This document shows positions 22,254-23,807 of a stretch of 23,807 nt of DNA, piece by piece; the first letter of the stretch is position 1, and each line of letters begins with the position of its first letter. The position numbers and the translations under genes are program-made. The stretch comes from Gemmatimonadales bacterium UBA4456. Lineage in GTDB: Bacteria; Gemmatimonadota; Gemmatimonadetes; Longimicrobiales; Gaopeijiaceae. The stretch spans positions 1 through 23,807 of the forward strand of contig DGOW01000008.1 of the NCBI GenBank assembly GCA_002390225.1, in the 5' to 3' direction. Under the pieces are notes generated by a model. That model saw nothing but the letters and a program-made list of their open reading frames with translations. It did not search any database and was not told where the DNA came from.

Positions 22254-23072
22254 CTAGACCCTGCACACTCCCAACAGGTGCGGGCTGATCCCGTGAAGAC
22301 CTGGCTCGGATTCAAGCACCTCGGCGACGTTCATCATCGCATCCCGTCTCGCGGCATCGGCCCAACGCTGGTCGAAGTCGGTGAACAACTCGGCTGGCCC
22401 CTCGACTCCGAATGCGCCCAGCAGATCGAGACCTGTCTGACGCAGCTCGTCAGCGAACTCCTCCGGCCGGTGCAGATATGCCGTCGTGAACCCCTCTGGG
22501 TGACATGCAGGATTCCGGTGCTGCCCAGCCTCGAGCCCCCCTTGGTCATCGCAGCGAAACCTTCATCAGAGAGCTGGTCATGAAGCAAACCCTCGATCAG
22601 TGACGCCCAGCACGTAATGCACGCAGCGAACAGCAACCCACCAGGGTTGAGGACGCGTACAGCCTCGGAAAGAGCCCGCGCCCGATCCGCAGCATTGGTC
22701 AGGTGATCAAGCGGTCCCAGCAGAAGCACCACGTCGACCTGCTGATCCGCGAAAGGCAACGAGCGCGCATCACCCTCGCCGACCGACATGAGAGAGGGCC
22801 TTCGCATTCGTACTGCGCTCCGTGGCCAGCTCGATCAGTCGAGGACTGACGTCCATCAGGTGGACGTCGTAGTTCTGGTTAGCGAGCCAGAACGAGCACG
22901 CCCCAGCACCGCCTCCTGCATCCACGACCTCGGCCGGGGGCTCCGGTACGCAGCGACGAATCAACGCCTTAGTCCTTGCCGCCTCGATCTGGGCCGAGCC
23001 AGACGATAATCGACGCTCCTCGGGAAATCGAGCGTAATAGCTACGTACCGTATCCATGGGCACGATCCTCAC
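22254..23072 (-). pseudogene. Class I SAM-dependent methyltransferase gene with two compensating frameshifts
   Basis: The three reading segments together make one methyltransferase of about 272 residues. Segment 1 (from ATG 23072) has VRSYYARFPEERRL and the SAM-binding motif I VVDAGGGAGA. Segment 2 (shifted frame, from about 22800) has VGEGDARSLPFADQQVDVV and LNPGGLLFAA. Segment 3 returns to the first frame near 22536: HRNPACHPEGFTTAYLHRPE, then about 65 residues to TAG at 22256-22254. The first shift lies near GGCCC at 22796-22800 (one base too many). The second is at a run of six C (22536-22541; one base too few), where a seventh would give KGGLEAGQHRNP. The two shifts cancel, so start and stop share a frame. 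Base-calling errors at homopolymers are likely; otherwise the gene encodes a hybrid with a scrambled middle and loses activity. Confidence 0.8.
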
Positions 23073-23128
23073 GGGAAAAGAGCCTCAATGAATTCTCACG
23101 GTGGCTCCTGCGACCTGACGAGGCAATC

Positions 23129-23560
23129 TCAGCCCTGCAGGAAGCGTTCGGGTCCACCATCACCAAGCGCGTGTCGCTCCGCCCGCTTGGCCGCGGTCAG
23201 GGTCAGGCCGGCAGTGGCCGCACCGAGTATGGCTCCGATCAGGGCAGATGCTCCAGCTATCGGAGCCACGATCGCCGACACGACGGCGCCTCCCAGGATG
23301 AAAGGAGTAGAACGAATCGACGTGATACGCTCTTCGCGATAGACGTAGGCGAGAAAGCCAGAGAAACCAGCGCCGACAGCGAAGCCGGTCAGTCCGAATC
23401 GGGCTGCGATCCGAAGGAGTGGCGCTCCGGGTGGGAGGGCCGGAACGATGCCGAGGATGACGAACAACGTCAGCAGCACGATGGACCCGACCGCCCAGGC
23501 ACCAGCCCAGACGACCGCATTGCCCAGGGCCCCTCGAATTCTGGTCAGGATTTCCTTCAA
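23129..23560 (-). CDS. Small Gly/Ala-rich multi-pass membrane protein
   Basis: A 143-aa integral membrane protein with about four hydrophobic helices (roughly 13-40, 50-73, 86-100, 102-123), rich in Gly and Ala, and a charged loop YREERITSIRS (74-84). Similar short proteins with a basic N-terminus (MKEILTRIRGAL) are common uncharacterised genes in Gemmatimonadota, to my recollection. The start appears to be TTG at 23560, with GGAG about 9 nt upstream. Function not known; no motif suggests transport or catalysis. Confidence 0.7.
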   Translation of the reverse strand: MKEILTRIRGALGNAVVWAGAWAVGSIVLLTLFVILGIVPALPPGAPLLRIAARFGLTGFAVGAGFSGFLAYVYREERITSIRSTPFILGGAVVSAIVAPIAGASALIGAILGAATAGLTLTAAKRAERHALGDGGPERFLQG

Positions 23561-23656
23561 AAGTCAGCTCCGTGCGGAAACGCCCGGTGGTGCGGCGCCA
23601 GTCGTCCATGCCTTATGCAGTGAGACGAAACGAACCTCTAACTCCTTCCAACGTGA

Positions 23657-23807
23657 GTGCATAAAGACCGAGAGCTCACAGAGTTCATCGAGGCCGCCTC
23701 ATGCGAAGACAAGGACCCGCTAGTCCACCTCGCGGGTCGGACCGGCTGGCTCGCCTCGAGCTGCCTCCTCGACCACCCATCGGTTGAGACCGTCCTTGAG
23801 CCGGCTA
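23657..23807 (+). CDS. Possible gene start running off the window (alternative to the opposite-strand reading)
   Basis: From GTG at 23657, directly after an in-frame TGA, a frame stays open for 50 codons to the window end (VHKDRELTEFIEAASCEDKD and onward). Composition is protein-like, with about 70% G or C at third codon positions. No ribosome site is clear. It is antisense to the other candidate in the same codon phase, so at most one is real. Confidence 0.25.
   Translation, partial: MHKDRELTEFIEAASCEDKDPLVHLAGRTGWLASSCLLDHPSVETVLEPA
23720..23807 (-). CDS. Possible C-terminus of a gene entering from the right edge
   Basis: On the minus strand a frame is open from the window edge to TAG at 23722-23720 and encodes 28 residues (SRLKDGLNRWVVEEAARG, then a Pro/Glu-rich tail). 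It resembles an amphipathic helix with a hydrophilic C-terminal tail and has GC-rich third positions. Too short to assign. It competes with the plus-strand reading of the same DNA. Confidence 0.3.
   Translation of the reverse strand, partial: SRLKDGLNRWVVEEAARGEPAGPTREVD

Overview
This is a GC-rich (about 60% or more), densely coded bacterial fragment with 17 well-supported protein genes, one gene broken by two compensating frameshifts, one decayed small gene, and gene fragments at the right edge. I see no rRNA, tRNA, CRISPR array, transposase or phage gene. The content suggests a member of the Gemmatimonadota: propeller-amidohydrolase fusions, a DUF885 lipoprotein, a PPC/beta-lactamase-fold serine hydrolase, NHL and TolB-like lipoproteins, a Gly-rich small membrane protein, and sigma-54 regulation. 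This placement is inferred from gene style; no marker gene is present.

Layout. 1-2100: a TonB-like N-terminal anchor protein converges on a sigma-54-dependent response regulator on the minus strand. 2100-2400: the regulator's upstream region holds, in order on the minus strand, an inverted repeat, a sigma70-like promoter, an RNA able to form a 17-bp stem, and an intrinsic terminator only 38 nt before the ATG. A 12-nt sequence occurs in both the first stem and the terminator, so a terminator/antiterminator switch is possible. 2400-3300: gene-poor, with a decayed small Cys-containing secreted protein gene. 3300-5260: two-gene minus-strand operon of an NHL-propeller lipoprotein and a LolA-like secreted protein, the latter apparently started at ATT. 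5426-8001: plus-strand pair of an RnfD/NqrB (UnbU-like) membrane protein fused to a Cys-paired Sel1/Hcp-like repeat domain, overlapping by 4 bp a membrane-anchored SUMF1-fold protein. 8041-12577: minus-strand pair of a 1111-aa propeller-amidohydrolase and a class III CoA-transferase. 12772-15427: divergent plus-strand pair of an amidohydrolase-2 family protein and a beta-propeller-like lipoprotein. 15453-20067: minus-strand thioredoxin-fold lipoprotein, serine hydrolase and DUF885 lipoprotein. 20382-22106: lipoproteins and a cupin protein. 22254-23072: SAM-dependent methyltransferase with two frameshifts. 23129-23560: small membrane protein. 23561-23807: possible gene ends.

Most products carry a signal peptide, lipobox or transmembrane anchor, so the window looks like an envelope and secreted-hydrolase district rather than one pathway. 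The items most worth a second look are the leader RNA ahead of the sigma-54 regulator and the RnfD-like/Hcp-like fusion with its coupled SUMF1 partner.
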